The translations under genes were made by a program, and so were the position numbers. DNA of 64,000 nt from Limnobacter alexandrii (GTDB taxonomy: Bacteria > Pseudomonadota > Gammaproteobacteria > Burkholderiales > Burkholderiaceae_B). Below the pieces are notes generated by a model. It did no database searches, had not been told where the DNA came from, and worked only from the letters and a program-made list of their open reading frames with translations. The stretch covers positions 1 through 64,000 of the forward strand of contig NZ_SWKN01000010.1 of the NCBI RefSeq assembly GCF_005871185.1. The letters are read 5' to 3'. How positions within the stretch are numbered: position 1 is the first letter of the stretch; each line of letters starts with the position of its first letter. Positions 8,325 through 16,336 of the stretch are shown one piece after another.

Positions 8325-9485
8325 ATGAGTAAGCCACTGTTGCGTGCAACATTGCTCGCTTTTGGGTTGTGTGCAAGTCAATACGGTTATGCATTTAAAG
8401 ATCCTCTGGAATTGCCTGCAATTCAAGCGCCCAAAGCGGCCAAAGCGCTGTTGCTGAATGTCACTTCGATGGGCGATTCTGTATTGATGGTGGGTGAGCG
8501 CGGCATTATTTTGAAACGTGATTTTGCCGCTGGTGATACTGCACAGGGTGTCAAGGACAACGAGGGCAAAGTTTGGACTCAAGCCAAAGTGCCTGTCTCG
8601 GTCAATTTGACTGGTGTGCAGTTTGTGACTGACAACCTTGCTTTTGTAGTGGGCCACGACGGCGTGGTATTGAAGTCGACAGATGCGGGCGCGAGTTGGG
8701 TGAAGGTGTTTGATGGTATTAAAGCCAACGAGCAGGTGGTGGCGGCTGCCAAAAAGAAAATGGACGACATGCAGGCCCGCTACGATGCGGCCAGCCCGGC
8801 AGAGCAGGACAAGATGAATGAAGCGCTGGAAACAGCCACTTTCGCATTTGAAGACGCCGAGGCGGGTGCCAGGTTTGGCCCGGCTCGTCCTATGCTGGAC
8901 GTGTGGTTCAAGGATGCCAACACGGGCTGGGTAGTGGGTAGCTATGGTCAGATTTTTGAGACCACAGACGGCGGTACGACCTGGACCCTGATTGCGAATC
9001 GCTTGGACAATCCTGATTTTCGCCATTACAACGGTTTGTACGGAGATGACACTGGTTTGCTGTTGATCGCGGGTGAGGCTGGACGGGTTTACATCTCCAA
9101 CGATTTCGGGGCCACTTGGGCACGGTCTGATACTGGTTATAACGGCCATTTCTACGGCACAGTGGTGACGCGCAATGATCAGGGGCAGCCGATTGTATTT
9201 GCATACGGCTTTGGCGGAAATGTTTATCGTTTGGGAGCCGGGGCCACGGCATGGTGGCAACTGAAGAGCCCAAGCAAGGAAAGCTTTGTTCAAGGGATTA
9301 CGATTGGGAAGACCGTGTTGTTTGTTGACCAGAAGGGTCGATTGGTCAGTACCGATGAATCAGGTACTACCTTGAAAATGGTCAGCAATGAGGAAGGCAA
9401 ACCGGTCACAGGGATGGCTTTGGTCAATGACACATTGGTATTGAGCGGGCAGAACGGCCCCCGAACCCTCGCGCTGCCACGCTAA
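8325..9485 (+). CDS. YCF48/BNR-type beta-propeller protein
   Basis: A 386-residue exported protein: an N-terminal signal peptide is followed by several blades with the sialidase Asp-box pattern, STDAGASW (about residue 118), ETTDGGTTW (about 211) and ISNDFGATW (about 256), each after a WVVG- or FVVGHDG-like strand. This is the YCF48 type of seven-bladed propeller, named for a photosystem assembly factor but also common next to RND transporters in non-photosynthetic bacteria. A charged, helix-forming insert lies between blades at about residues 142-185. It is 14 bp upstream of the MMPL transporter gene, so it is probably a periplasmic partner of that transporter. No enzymatic role is apparent. 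Confidence 0.83.
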   Translation: MSKPLLRATLLAFGLCASQYGYAFKDPLELPAIQAPKAAKALLLNVTSMGDSVLMVGERGIILKRDFAAGDTAQGVKDNEGKVWTQAKVPVSVNLTGVQFVTDNLAFVVGHDGVVLKSTDAGASWVKVFDGIKANEQVVAAAKKKMDDMQARYDAASPAEQDKMNEALETATFAFEDAEAGARFGPARPMLDVWFKDANTGWVVGSYGQIFETTDGGTTWTLIANRLDNPDFRHYNGLYGDDTGLLLIAGEAGRVYISNDFGATWARSDTGYNGHFYGTVVTRNDQGQPIVFAYGFGGNVYRLGAGATAWWQLKSPSKESFVQGITIGKTVLFVDQKGRLVSTDESGTTLKMVSNEEGKPVTGMALVNDTLVLSGQNGPRTLALPR

Positions 9486-9499
9486 CTGGAAGAATTGAT

Positions 9500-11866
9500 A
9501 TGAGCAATCAAGAAGAATTGGGAAAAGTCGAACGGTTTTTTGAATCGATTTTGTTCGGACATCGCAAATTGGTGATCGCTGTATTTGCGGTGTTGTCGGT
9601 GTTTTTTGCTTACCACGCAGTGCAGCTGAGGCCTGATGCGTCGTTTCAGAAAATGGTGCCTGTCACGCATCCGTTCATTGCAAATTACCTGAACTACGAG
9701 AATGAGTTACGCCCCTTGGGTAACGTGCTTCGCATCGCGGTTCACAACAAGAATGGCACGATTTACGAAGCGGAGTTTCTGGAAAAGCTGCGCTTGATCA
9801 CCGACGAGGTGTTTTATATTCCCGGCGTGGATCGCGGTAACTTGAGCTCAATCTGGACGCCCAACGTGATGTGGCGGCAGGTGACAGAAGAGGGTCTTCG
9901 CATGGGCCCTGTGATTGGACAGGGCTTTTCTGGTACGCCTGAGCAAATCGAAGCTGTGAAGGCCAATGTGGAACGATCGGGGCGCATTGGTTCCTTGGTG
10001 TCAAACGACCAGCGATCGGCAATTATTCTGGCACCGCTGCTGGAAGTGGATCCCGATACGGGTGAGAAGCTGAGTTACGGCAAATTGTCAGAGCGAATTG
10101 AAGAATTGATTCGCGATAAATACCAGAGTGACGACATATCAATTCACATCACCGGTTTTGCCAAAGTGGTGGGTGATTTGATTGAGGGGGCAAAAGACAT
10201 CGCTGGTTTCTTTGCGATTACCTTTGTCCTCACTGTAATTTTGTTGTTGTGGTATTCGAGGTGTTGGAAAAGTACGGCCGCTACAATTTTCTGTTGCTCA
10301 TTGGCTGTGATCTGGCACTTGGGTTCGGTGAGCCTGCTTGGATTTGGTTTGGATCCTTATTCAATTCTGGTGCCGTTTTTGACTTTTGCAATCGGCGTCA
10401 GCCATGCGATTCAAAACGTTCGAACCATGGCGACGGAGCGATTCCACGGTGCCGACAAGATTGAGGCTTCCAAAGCCACTTTCCATTTGTTGTTCATCCC
10501 CGGTTCTGTGGCTTTGTTGGCCGATGCGGTTGGTTTTTCCACTTTGTTGGTGATTGAAATTGGTGTTATTCGCGAACTGGCGATCAGTGCCTCAATTGGC
10601 GTGGCTGTGATCATTTTCACCAAGATGTTTCTTCTGCCTGTCTTGATGAGTTACACCGATGTGACCGAACGAGGCTTAAGACAGGTCGCCAAACAGGAAG
10701 CCAGCAAGCACACTGTGTCTCATTTCCTGTCCCGACTCACCGAGAAGAAGGTGGCGTACAGTGTGAGTGCTTTGGCAGGCCTGGTTTTGGTGGGTGGTTT
10801 GTATGCGTCCTCTGGCATCAAGATTGGTGACTTGGATCCAGGTGCACCGGAATTGCGGCCAGATTCACGTTACAACCAGGATGTGAAGTTTTTGGTAGAG
10901 AACTACTCCACCAGTTCGGATGTGTTTGTCGTCATGGTAGAGACGCCTGCAGGGGAGTGTGGCGCTTACCCAGTGGCCTCGGTTGTGGATCGCTTTCAGT
11001 GGGAAATGGAAAATACTGCGGGAGTTGAGGGCACCGTTTCGCTTTTCACGGTGATGAAAAACATCATTGCAGGTTTCAATGGTGGCAATCCGAAATGGCT
11101 GGCCATTTCACGTGATCGATTCATCTCCAACGGGGCTCACAAAAATATCCCCACATCCTTGTACAACTCCGAGTGTTCAATGACGCCAGTGATTTTGTTT
11201 TTGTCTGATCACAAGGCAGAAACACTTGAGCGAGTGGTGGCCAAGGTACAGGCTTTCGCTGCGGAAAATGACTCTGCCGATGCCAAGTTCATCCTGGCTG
11301 CCGGTAACAGTGGTATCGAGGCTGCCACCAATATTGTGGTGGAACAGGCCCAGAAAACCATGCTGCTGTTGGTGTACAGCATTGTCGGTGCGCTGGTTTG
11401 GTGGGAGTTCAAGAGTTTCCGTGTGATGTTGGCCATCATGATTCCCTTGTTCATCACCGAGGTACTGTGCAAGGTGATCATGGTGCAGCTGAACCTGGGT
11501 ATCAAGGTTGCAACACTGCCCGTGATTGCGCTGGGTGTGGGTATTGGGGTGGATTATGGTATTTACATCTACAACAGACTTGAAAGTTTCCTGGCCAAGG
11601 GTCTGAACTTCAAGGATGCATATTTTGAAACTTTACGTTCCACTGGTGTGGCGGTGGCTTTGACTGCGGTTACCTTGGCGCTGGGCGTGTTCACATGGGC
11701 ATTCTCTGCGATCAAGTTTCAGGCCGACATGGGTATGCTCCTGGCATTCATGTTCCTTTGGAACATGGTAGGTGCGGTCATATTGATTCCAGCATTGGTG
11801 CGTTTGTTTGCATTTGGTGCGGTGAAGAAAAGGTTTGGTCCCTCAGTGGAGGTACCAAACCAATAA
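9500..11866 (+). CDS. RND superfamily transporter of the MMPL type
   Basis: A 788-residue inner-membrane protein with the two-repeat RND/MMPL layout. There is one N-terminal helix (about 24-42), a large periplasmic domain, a block of helices (about 233-385), then the second repeat with a helix at about 418-436, a second periplasmic domain and a final helix block (about 640-775). The second repeat has the expected proton-relay motif GIGVD (Asp685) followed by YGIYIYNR. In the first repeat the matching position reads IGVSH (Ser301-His302), with no Asp. Proteins of this branch move lipids or other hydrophobic molecules. It ends the operon and is followed by a strong terminator. Direction and substrate are unknown. 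Confidence 0.87.
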   Translation: MSNQEELGKVERFFESILFGHRKLVIAVFAVLSVFFAYHAVQLRPDASFQKMVPVTHPFIANYLNYENELRPLGNVLRIAVHNKNGTIYEAEFLEKLRLITDEVFYIPGVDRGNLSSIWTPNVMWRQVTEEGLRMGPVIGQGFSGTPEQIEAVKANVERSGRIGSLVSNDQRSAIILAPLLEVDPDTGEKLSYGKLSERIEELIRDKYQSDDISIHITGFAKVVGDLIEGAKDIAGFFAITFVLTVILLLWYSRCWKSTAATIFCCSLAVIWHLGSVSLLGFGLDPYSILVPFLTFAIGVSHAIQNVRTMATERFHGADKIEASKATFHLLFIPGSVALLADAVGFSTLLVIEIGVIRELAISASIGVAVIIFTKMFLLPVLMSYTDVTERGLRQVAKQEASKHTVSHFLSRLTEKKVAYSVSALAGLVLVGGLYASSGIKIGDLDPGAPELRPDSRYNQDVKFLVENYSTSSDVFVVMVETPAGECGAYPVASVVDRFQWEMENTAGVEGTVSLFTVMKNIIAGFNGGNPKWLAISRDRFISNGAHKNIPTSLYNSECSMTPVILFLSDHKAETLERVVAKVQAFAAENDSADAKFILAAGNSGIEAATNIVVEQAQKTMLLLVYSIVGALVWWEFKSFRVMLAIMIPLFITEVLCKVIMVQLNLGIKVATLPVIALGVGIGVDYGIYIYNRLESFLAKGLNFKDAYFETLRSTGVAVALTAVTLALGVFTWAFSAIKFQADMGMLLAFMFLWNMVGAVILIPALVRLFAFGAVKKRFGPSVEVPNQ

Positions 11867-11887
11867 TTGGTGAAGTGACGAACTCAG

Positions 11888-11912
11888 GGGCAGCTTCGGC
11901 TGCCCTTTTTTT
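11888..11912 (+). terminator. Intrinsic terminator closing the envelope operon
   Basis: GGGCAGC-TTCG-GCTGCCC with a stable UUCG tetraloop and a seven-base T run, 22 bp after the stop codon of the MMPL gene. It is the clear end of the DUF1302-MMPL operon. Confidence 0.9.
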
Positions 11913-11969
11913 ATGCCCATGTGTTTGTGGTAATCTCCTCGCATTAGAGATTTCTTCGCGCGTCAGGCT

Positions 11970-12956
11970 ATGCAGTTTCCCGAGCTACCCACCATTCCTC
12001 ACCCCTTGCAGTTCAAGTCGGTAACGTTCACAGCGTTGAAGCCAGGACCAAGGTTGATTGTTTTGGGTGCAGTGCATGGCAATGAGGTATCGGGCAGCAA
12101 GGCCATTCTGAAAATGATTCAGGAATTTGAGGTGGGCGAACGCCTGCTGACCAAAGGGCAGTTGACTTTTGTGCCAATTACCAACCCTTTGGCGTACAAC
12201 CGCAAGCAGCGCAATGGCGACAGAAACCTGAACCGCAATTTGACGCCAACGAACAATCCGGTTGATTTTGAAGACCATGTGGCGAACTGGTTGTGTCCAC
12301 TGTTGGCTGGGCACGATGTGCTTTTGGACATCCACAGTTTTCAGAAAGGAGACGTGCCGTTCGCTTTGTTCGGTCCAAAGAACAACAAGACCAAGCTGGA
12401 GTCGTTTCAGCACGAAGAAGCCGAGCGTGGTCTGGCCTTAAGGCTGGGGGTGAGTCGCTTTGTGGATGGTTGGCTGGACACCTATGCCAAGGGCGTTGCA
12501 AACCGAGTTGCGTATTTAAAGGCGACAGGTCAATCGGGCGAAGGTTTGAACACCGATCCGCGTTATGGCATGGGTACCACGGAATGCATGCGCTCCAGTG
12601 GTGGTTATGCGGTTACTTTGGAATGTGGTCAGCATGATGACCCAGCCGGGCCTGGCGTGGCTTACCAAGCGATTGCCAACACCTTGCTTCATTTGGGATT
12701 GGTCGACGGCTTGCCAGTGTCACCGGTAAGCGAGTATCAACACCTCAGTTTGATTGAGGTCAATGACAAGCAACATTTTGACGACCAATTTGTGCGGGCC
12801 TGGTCAAGCTTTGATCCAATACGCAAAGGTGAGTTGATAGGCATTCGGCAGAGCGGGGAGGAGGTCAGGGCGAGTCGAGATGGATTTATTGTTTTCCCAA
12901 ATACGCTGTCACAAGCTGGCCAGGAGTGGTTTTATGTGGCAGTGGCCAATCAGTAA
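11970..12956 (+). CDS. Succinylglutamate desuccinylase/aspartoacylase family zinc deacylase
   Basis: A 328-residue M14-type metallo-hydrolase. Zinc ligands are visible as His36-Gly-Asn-Glu39 in the strand-loop VLGAVHGNE and as His122 in LLDIHS. Arg/Asn residues of the substrate pocket lie in the NRNLNRN segment (about 85-90), and the general base is Glu218 in TLECGQ. Such enzymes remove an acyl or amino-acyl group from an amide; AstE and aspartoacylase are the known members, but this protein is not near ast genes, so its substrate is open. It has its own transcription unit after the strong operon terminator. Confidence 0.83.
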   Translation: MQFPELPTIPHPLQFKSVTFTALKPGPRLIVLGAVHGNEVSGSKAILKMIQEFEVGERLLTKGQLTFVPITNPLAYNRKQRNGDRNLNRNLTPTNNPVDFEDHVANWLCPLLAGHDVLLDIHSFQKGDVPFALFGPKNNKTKLESFQHEEAERGLALRLGVSRFVDGWLDTYAKGVANRVAYLKATGQSGEGLNTDPRYGMGTTECMRSSGGYAVTLECGQHDDPAGPGVAYQAIANTLLHLGLVDGLPVSPVSEYQHLSLIEVNDKQHFDDQFVRAWSSFDPIRKGELIGIRQSGEEVRASRDGFIVFPNTLSQAGQEWFYVAVANQ

Positions 12957-13016
12957 CCCCAAAGAGGGGGAAATTAAGTAATTTTTCCTAATAAAACGCA
13001 TCAAATGCCTACAAAC

Positions 13017-13038
13017 AAGTGATTGAAATATATCACTT
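13017..13038. repeat. Perfect 7-bp inverted repeat upstream of an unknown gene
   Basis: AAGTGAT and ATCACTT flank an eight-base AT-rich spacer. It resembles a regulator site in form, but the spacing does not match the CRP or FNR consensus. It covers a possible TTG start at 13023 of the next gene, which is one reason the ATG at 13104 is preferred there. Confidence 0.4.
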
Positions 13039-13103
13039 TCCGGATTGAGTCTTGGGTTTGCTTTTGTTTAAATAAAGGCTCGGTCAAGGGGCATTTAATA
13101 ACA

Positions 13104-13958
13104 ATGAGCGGTATTCAACATCAAATCTCGGATCAAACCAACCAAGCCATTGCGCTTTTGGGTGGGGCGACTGCCCAGTCTTATAATGTGGTGAGTTTGA
13201 ACGTTTCTCCTGCAACGCTCGACTTACAACACGCAGATGCCGATCTTTCTTCCTCTGAATTGACTGAGAAAAGTCCTGGGATTCATTCCGAGGCGGCTTC
13301 ATTGTCTCTTGAAAAATTGTTTGTCGACACTTCTGCTCCATTGCCCACCGCGCGGCCTTTGCCTCTCAGTGCCTCTGAGGAACTGAACGAGTCGTCCAGC
13401 GGTTTCGTCGAACCCGAAGTTCAGAATCCAGAACTGATGTCACGATTTGAAGGTTCTTCACTCGATGATGAAGGGTCACTTGGAATTCTGCAGGTAGGCG
13501 TTCTCGCTACTACCCTGGGTTCAGATGAATCAGCTGAAACCATGTCAACTGGCAGCATGACATTCTCATTGCTGGACTTTATTGAACAGGCCATTGCGCA
13601 AGCCGAGGCCTCCCAGCAAGAGTTTGGGGAGACCTTTGACGGAAGCCGTCAGGGTGAGTTCCGTGAGCTTTTGGTGGACGCCGGGCGGGAGTTGGGTTCC
13701 GGAGTCCGTGAGTTCTTACAGGACAACGTGGCTGGTACGGGGCGTGAATTGTTGTCTTCGACCATCGATGCCACGGGTGTGACGTTGCTCGATCCAATCG
13801 CAGATCCGTTGTTGAGCGTTGACTACTATGCCAAGTCTGGGGAAGTTTTGAACGGTGTGATGGATGCGGTGGTGCAGCCAATCGGTTCAATTTCTGCGCC
13901 TCGAGTTGGCCCTTTGCTTGCAGATCCCCGCGAGGAATTGTCGGCATACCTGGGTTAA
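13104..13958 (+). CDS. Unrecognised Ser- and acid-rich protein
   Basis: A protein of 284 residues that I do not recognise. There is no signal peptide and no convincing transmembrane segment. The first 150 residues are rich in Ser, Thr, Asp, Glu and Pro and look disordered. The second half has an amphipathic helix-like part (about 155-215, with DFIEQAIAQAEASQQEF and GRELGSGVREF) and a hydrophobic end. An in-frame TTG at 13023 would add 27 residues, but it sits in an inverted repeat and the extension looks unlike the rest. It lies about 115 bp upstream of the CheV-type gene on the same strand. Codon use looks like that of its neighbours, which favours a real gene. Confidence 0.6.
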   Translation: MSGIQHQISDQTNQAIALLGGATAQSYNVVSLNVSPATLDLQHADADLSSSELTEKSPGIHSEAASLSLEKLFVDTSAPLPTARPLPLSASEELNESSSGFVEPEVQNPELMSRFEGSSLDDEGSLGILQVGVLATTLGSDESAETMSTGSMTFSLLDFIEQAIAQAEASQQEFGETFDGSRQGEFRELLVDAGRELGSGVREFLQDNVAGTGRELLSSTIDATGVTLLDPIADPLLSVDYYAKSGEVLNGVMDAVVQPIGSISAPRVGPLLADPREELSAYLG

Positions 13959-14029
13959 TTGTCCATTTGCTCTAAAGGCCTAAAAGACCGCTTTTATCCC
14001 CCTTCCTAAGGATTTGATTCGTTTCGGCT

Positions 14030-14053
14030 TGGTTCAGAATAAAGGCTGAACCA
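14030..14053 (+). promoter_or_regulatory. 8-bp perfect hairpin in the leader of the cheV-like gene
   Basis: TGGTTCAG and CTGAACCA pair around an eight-base AATAAAGG loop, ending 21 bp before the start codon. There is no T run, so it is not a terminator. It could be an operator or an mRNA structure that limits translation; the gene has no strong ribosome binding site. Confidence 0.4.
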
Positions 14054-14074
14054 CGTCAACGGTTAAATCCACTC

Positions 14075-14986
14075 ATGAACTACAACAACGAACGCACTCC
14101 TGGTGAATCATCCACCGAGATGATTGAAATTCTGCTCTTTTCCTTGGGCGGTCAGGAAACTTTCGGCTTGAACGTCTTCAAAATTCGTGAAGTCACTGAG
14201 CTGTCGCAAGTCACCCAGATTCCCGGACAGCAGGGTGCCATGAATGGAGTGATTTCGCTGCGCGGACAGGTGTTGCCTGTGGTGTCACTTGGCGATGCGA
14301 TCGGCATGTCGACTGGCGAGCCAAACTCCAAGATGATTATTTCCGAATTCGCTTCCCGTTCGGTCGCTTTCGCAGTAACGGATGTTGATAAAATCATCCG
14401 AGTGCCTTGGTCTGATGTGAAACCGCCTCAGAAGTATGATTCTGAAGAGGGAGCTGTTTTCGGCGTTGTCATGCTGGCAGATGGCAGCCTGGTTTCGTTG
14501 GTGGACATTGAAAGTGTGTGTCACCGTGTGTTGCCAGAAAAGGACGCAACACCCGTTAGCACTGGCTTTGAATTGAACAAGGCTGGGCCAGTGTTCTTTG
14601 TGGACGATTCTCTTGTGGCCCGACGAAAAATCAGCGAAGTACTCGATACCATGGGTTTGAAACACAGCCATGCCGTGAACGGTGTTGAGGCTGAACAAAA
14701 GTTGTTGGCCATTGCGTCCAGTGTCAGTCAAAATTCAGAGGAACTGGAGGAGCGGGTTTCTTTGGTGCTGGTGGATGAGGAAATGCCGATTATGGATGGT
14801 TGCACTTTGACCAGAAAGCTCAAGGGTGATCCACGGTTCAAGAACATTCCCATCATCATGTATTCGTCCTTGACCTCTGAGGAAAATGCCCGGCGTGGCA
14901 TCGAAGCGGGTGTAAACATTTACGTGAAGAAGTTTGATTCCACTTCTCTGTCCAACGCCATCGGTCAGCTTTTGGCACACGCCTGA
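14075..14986 (+). CDS. cheV: CheV-type chemotaxis coupling protein (CheW domain plus response-regulator receiver)
   Basis: The 303-residue protein has a CheW domain (about 17-160, with FGLNVFKIREV and the GxISLRGQVLPVVSL core) followed by a receiver domain (about 170-300). The receiver shows the acidic pocket FFVDDS, the phospho-acceptor Asp234 in LVDEEMPIMDG, the Ser in MYSS and the Lys in VKKF. CheV couples chemoreceptors to the CheA kinase and adjusts the signal when phosphorylated. No other chemotaxis gene is in the window, which is common for cheV in Burkholderiales. The start codon lacks a clear Shine-Dalgarno sequence. Confidence 0.9.
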   Translation: MNYNNERTPGESSTEMIEILLFSLGGQETFGLNVFKIREVTELSQVTQIPGQQGAMNGVISLRGQVLPVVSLGDAIGMSTGEPNSKMIISEFASRSVAFAVTDVDKIIRVPWSDVKPPQKYDSEEGAVFGVVMLADGSLVSLVDIESVCHRVLPEKDATPVSTGFELNKAGPVFFVDDSLVARRKISEVLDTMGLKHSHAVNGVEAEQKLLAIASSVSQNSEELEERVSLVLVDEEMPIMDGCTLTRKLKGDPRFKNIPIIMYSSLTSEENARRGIEAGVNIYVKKFDSTSLSNAIGQLLAHA

Positions 14987-15054
14987 TCTCAAACATCCAG
15001 AAAGCGCTACACTTCGATCATTCGAAGTGAGTGCTTTTCTGAGTACAACGTTTC

Positions 15055-15678
15055 ATGTTTGATTTAATCGCAAGTGATCTTCGGCAAAAAGGTTACAGCG
15101 TCCAAAAAGATGCACTGTCCCCTAGTGTGGTCTCGGAACTATTACGCACATTCACCTCAATACCTTCTGGCGAGTTGAAACAGGCGGGTATTGGTCGTGC
15201 ACAAGGCCAGCATGCAAATTCAGAGATTCGTGGTGATGAAATTGCGTGGATTGAAAGTGCGCATGGCGGCGCTGCAGGTCAGTGGCTTGAGTTCAGCGCA
15301 CAGTTACAGCAATACCTGAATCGCAATTTGATGCTTGGCCTGTTTTCTTTTGAATCTCATTTTGCGCATTACGCGCCCGGTGCTTTCTACAAAACCCATG
15401 TGGATGCTTTCAAGGGACAAGCCAACCGCGTATTGTCGGTGGTGCTGTACTTGAATCCTGAATGGGGGCCGGAAGATGGTGGGGAAATGGTGCTTTATTC
15501 TGATCAAGGCACACAAGCTGTGCTGGAGAAAATTCAGCCGCTGGGTGGAACCCTTGTTGTGTTTTTAAGTGAAGATTTTCCGCACGAAGTGCGCCCTGCA
15601 AAGCGCGACCGTTACAGTATTGCGGGCTGGTACCGGGTCAATACGTCCAGCACCTTGCGCATCGACCCTCCTGCTTGA
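15055..15678 (+). CDS. 2-oxoglutarate/Fe(II)-dependent oxygenase (prolyl 4-hydroxylase-like)
   Basis: A 207-residue protein with a complete iron site, His115-x-Asp117 and His177 in the HEVRP segment, and the 2-oxoglutarate-binding Arg186 before SIAGWYR. The strand VLSVVLYLNPEW and the DGGEMVLY turn are typical of the small bacterial prolyl 4-hydroxylase-like group. It should hydroxylate a protein or small-molecule substrate using oxygen and 2-oxoglutarate; the target is unknown. It is a single gene with its end facing the convergent nrsF-like gene. Confidence 0.88.
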   Translation: MFDLIASDLRQKGYSVQKDALSPSVVSELLRTFTSIPSGELKQAGIGRAQGQHANSEIRGDEIAWIESAHGGAAGQWLEFSAQLQQYLNRNLMLGLFSFESHFAHYAPGAFYKTHVDAFKGQANRVLSVVLYLNPEWGPEDGGEMVLYSDQGTQAVLEKIQPLGGTLVVFLSEDFPHEVRPAKRDRYSIAGWYRVNTSSTLRIDPPA

Positions 15679-15700
15679 GATGGAGTCCGTCAGCAAGGCA

Positions 15701-16336
15701 TTACCAGCGCAAAAGCCTTGGCCCAAGCATCGCACCCAATACACCACACAGCGCAATTCCCAGCGTGTACCACACCGCTATGAAAGGCGCTGCTGGTTCA
15801 GTGCAGGCCAAAGCGTAAGCCAAAGCCGCCACCGAGCCGGAAAATATTCCACAGGCGGCACCAGCAAAGATAAGGTTGGTTGGAGCGAGCCCTCGCATGG
15901 CCCAGAATGACCCCGCCATCACAGGTAGGGACAAAGTGAGTATTGCCCATGGGCACACCAACCACGAGTGCCCAAGTAGCACAGTGGCACGTTCCGATTC
16001 TGGCGTGCCCAGATAAGAAAGTACTCCAGCCATGAGCATGAGCAGCACCACGCCAATCACAGCCGAGGTGGCCTGTTTTCCGGACGCACCAGGTTTTCCC
16101 AGGCGAGCAAACAACCAACCCGCCGCGATTGCCAGTGTGCTGGCGTACCCAATTTTGATCCAGGGGCCAGGCTCAGTAAACATTGCAGCAGGTATCAGTC
16201 CCAGAACACCCAAAACAATTGCTGCTGCGATCAGGCCACCCACAACACCTGCGGGCAACAAGCGGCTTGCCGCCGATACTCTCGGGGCAGGCCCGGCCTG
16301 GGTGGCAATCATGGTGATCAGATCATCAGTTTTCAT
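15701..16336 (-). CDS. NrsF/DUF1109 family membrane anti-sigma factor
   Basis: A 211-residue protein with a short cytoplasmic N-terminus (MKTDDLITMIATQAGP, the sigma-binding end in this family) and six hydrophobic segments, at about 25-50, 55-75, 85-108, 117-142, 150-175 and 182-205. This is the DUF1109/NrsF layout; NrsF of Caulobacter holds the ECF sigma factor SigF at the membrane until oxidative or metal stress. The start codon overlaps the end of the upstream ECF sigma gene by four bases (ATGA), so the two are translationally coupled, as expected for a sigma/anti-sigma pair. Confidence 0.87.
   Translation of the reverse strand: MKTDDLITMIATQAGPAPRVSAASRLLPAGVVGGLIAAAIVLGVLGLIPAAMFTEPGPWIKIGYASTLAIAAGWLFARLGKPGASGKQATSAVIGVVLLMLMAGVLSYLGTPESERATVLLGHSWLVCPWAILTLSLPVMAGSFWAMRGLAPTNLIFAGAACGIFSGSVAALAYALACTEPAAPFIAVWYTLGIALCGVLGAMLGPRLLRW

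Noticed and set aside
8187-9293. Long open frame (368 codons) on the minus strand over the YCF48 gene
   Set aside because: The plus-strand protein has a signal peptide and Asp-box repeats; the antisense frame has no recognisable motif and a His/Arg/Gln-rich shadow composition.
13017-13038. Inverted repeat as CRP or FNR site
   Set aside because: The half-sites GTGAT/ATCAC are separated by eight bases; CRP and FNR sites need closer half-sites.
13965-14074. Sigma-28 (flagellar) promoter for cheV
   Set aside because: No TAAAG...GCCGATAA match with correct spacing was found.
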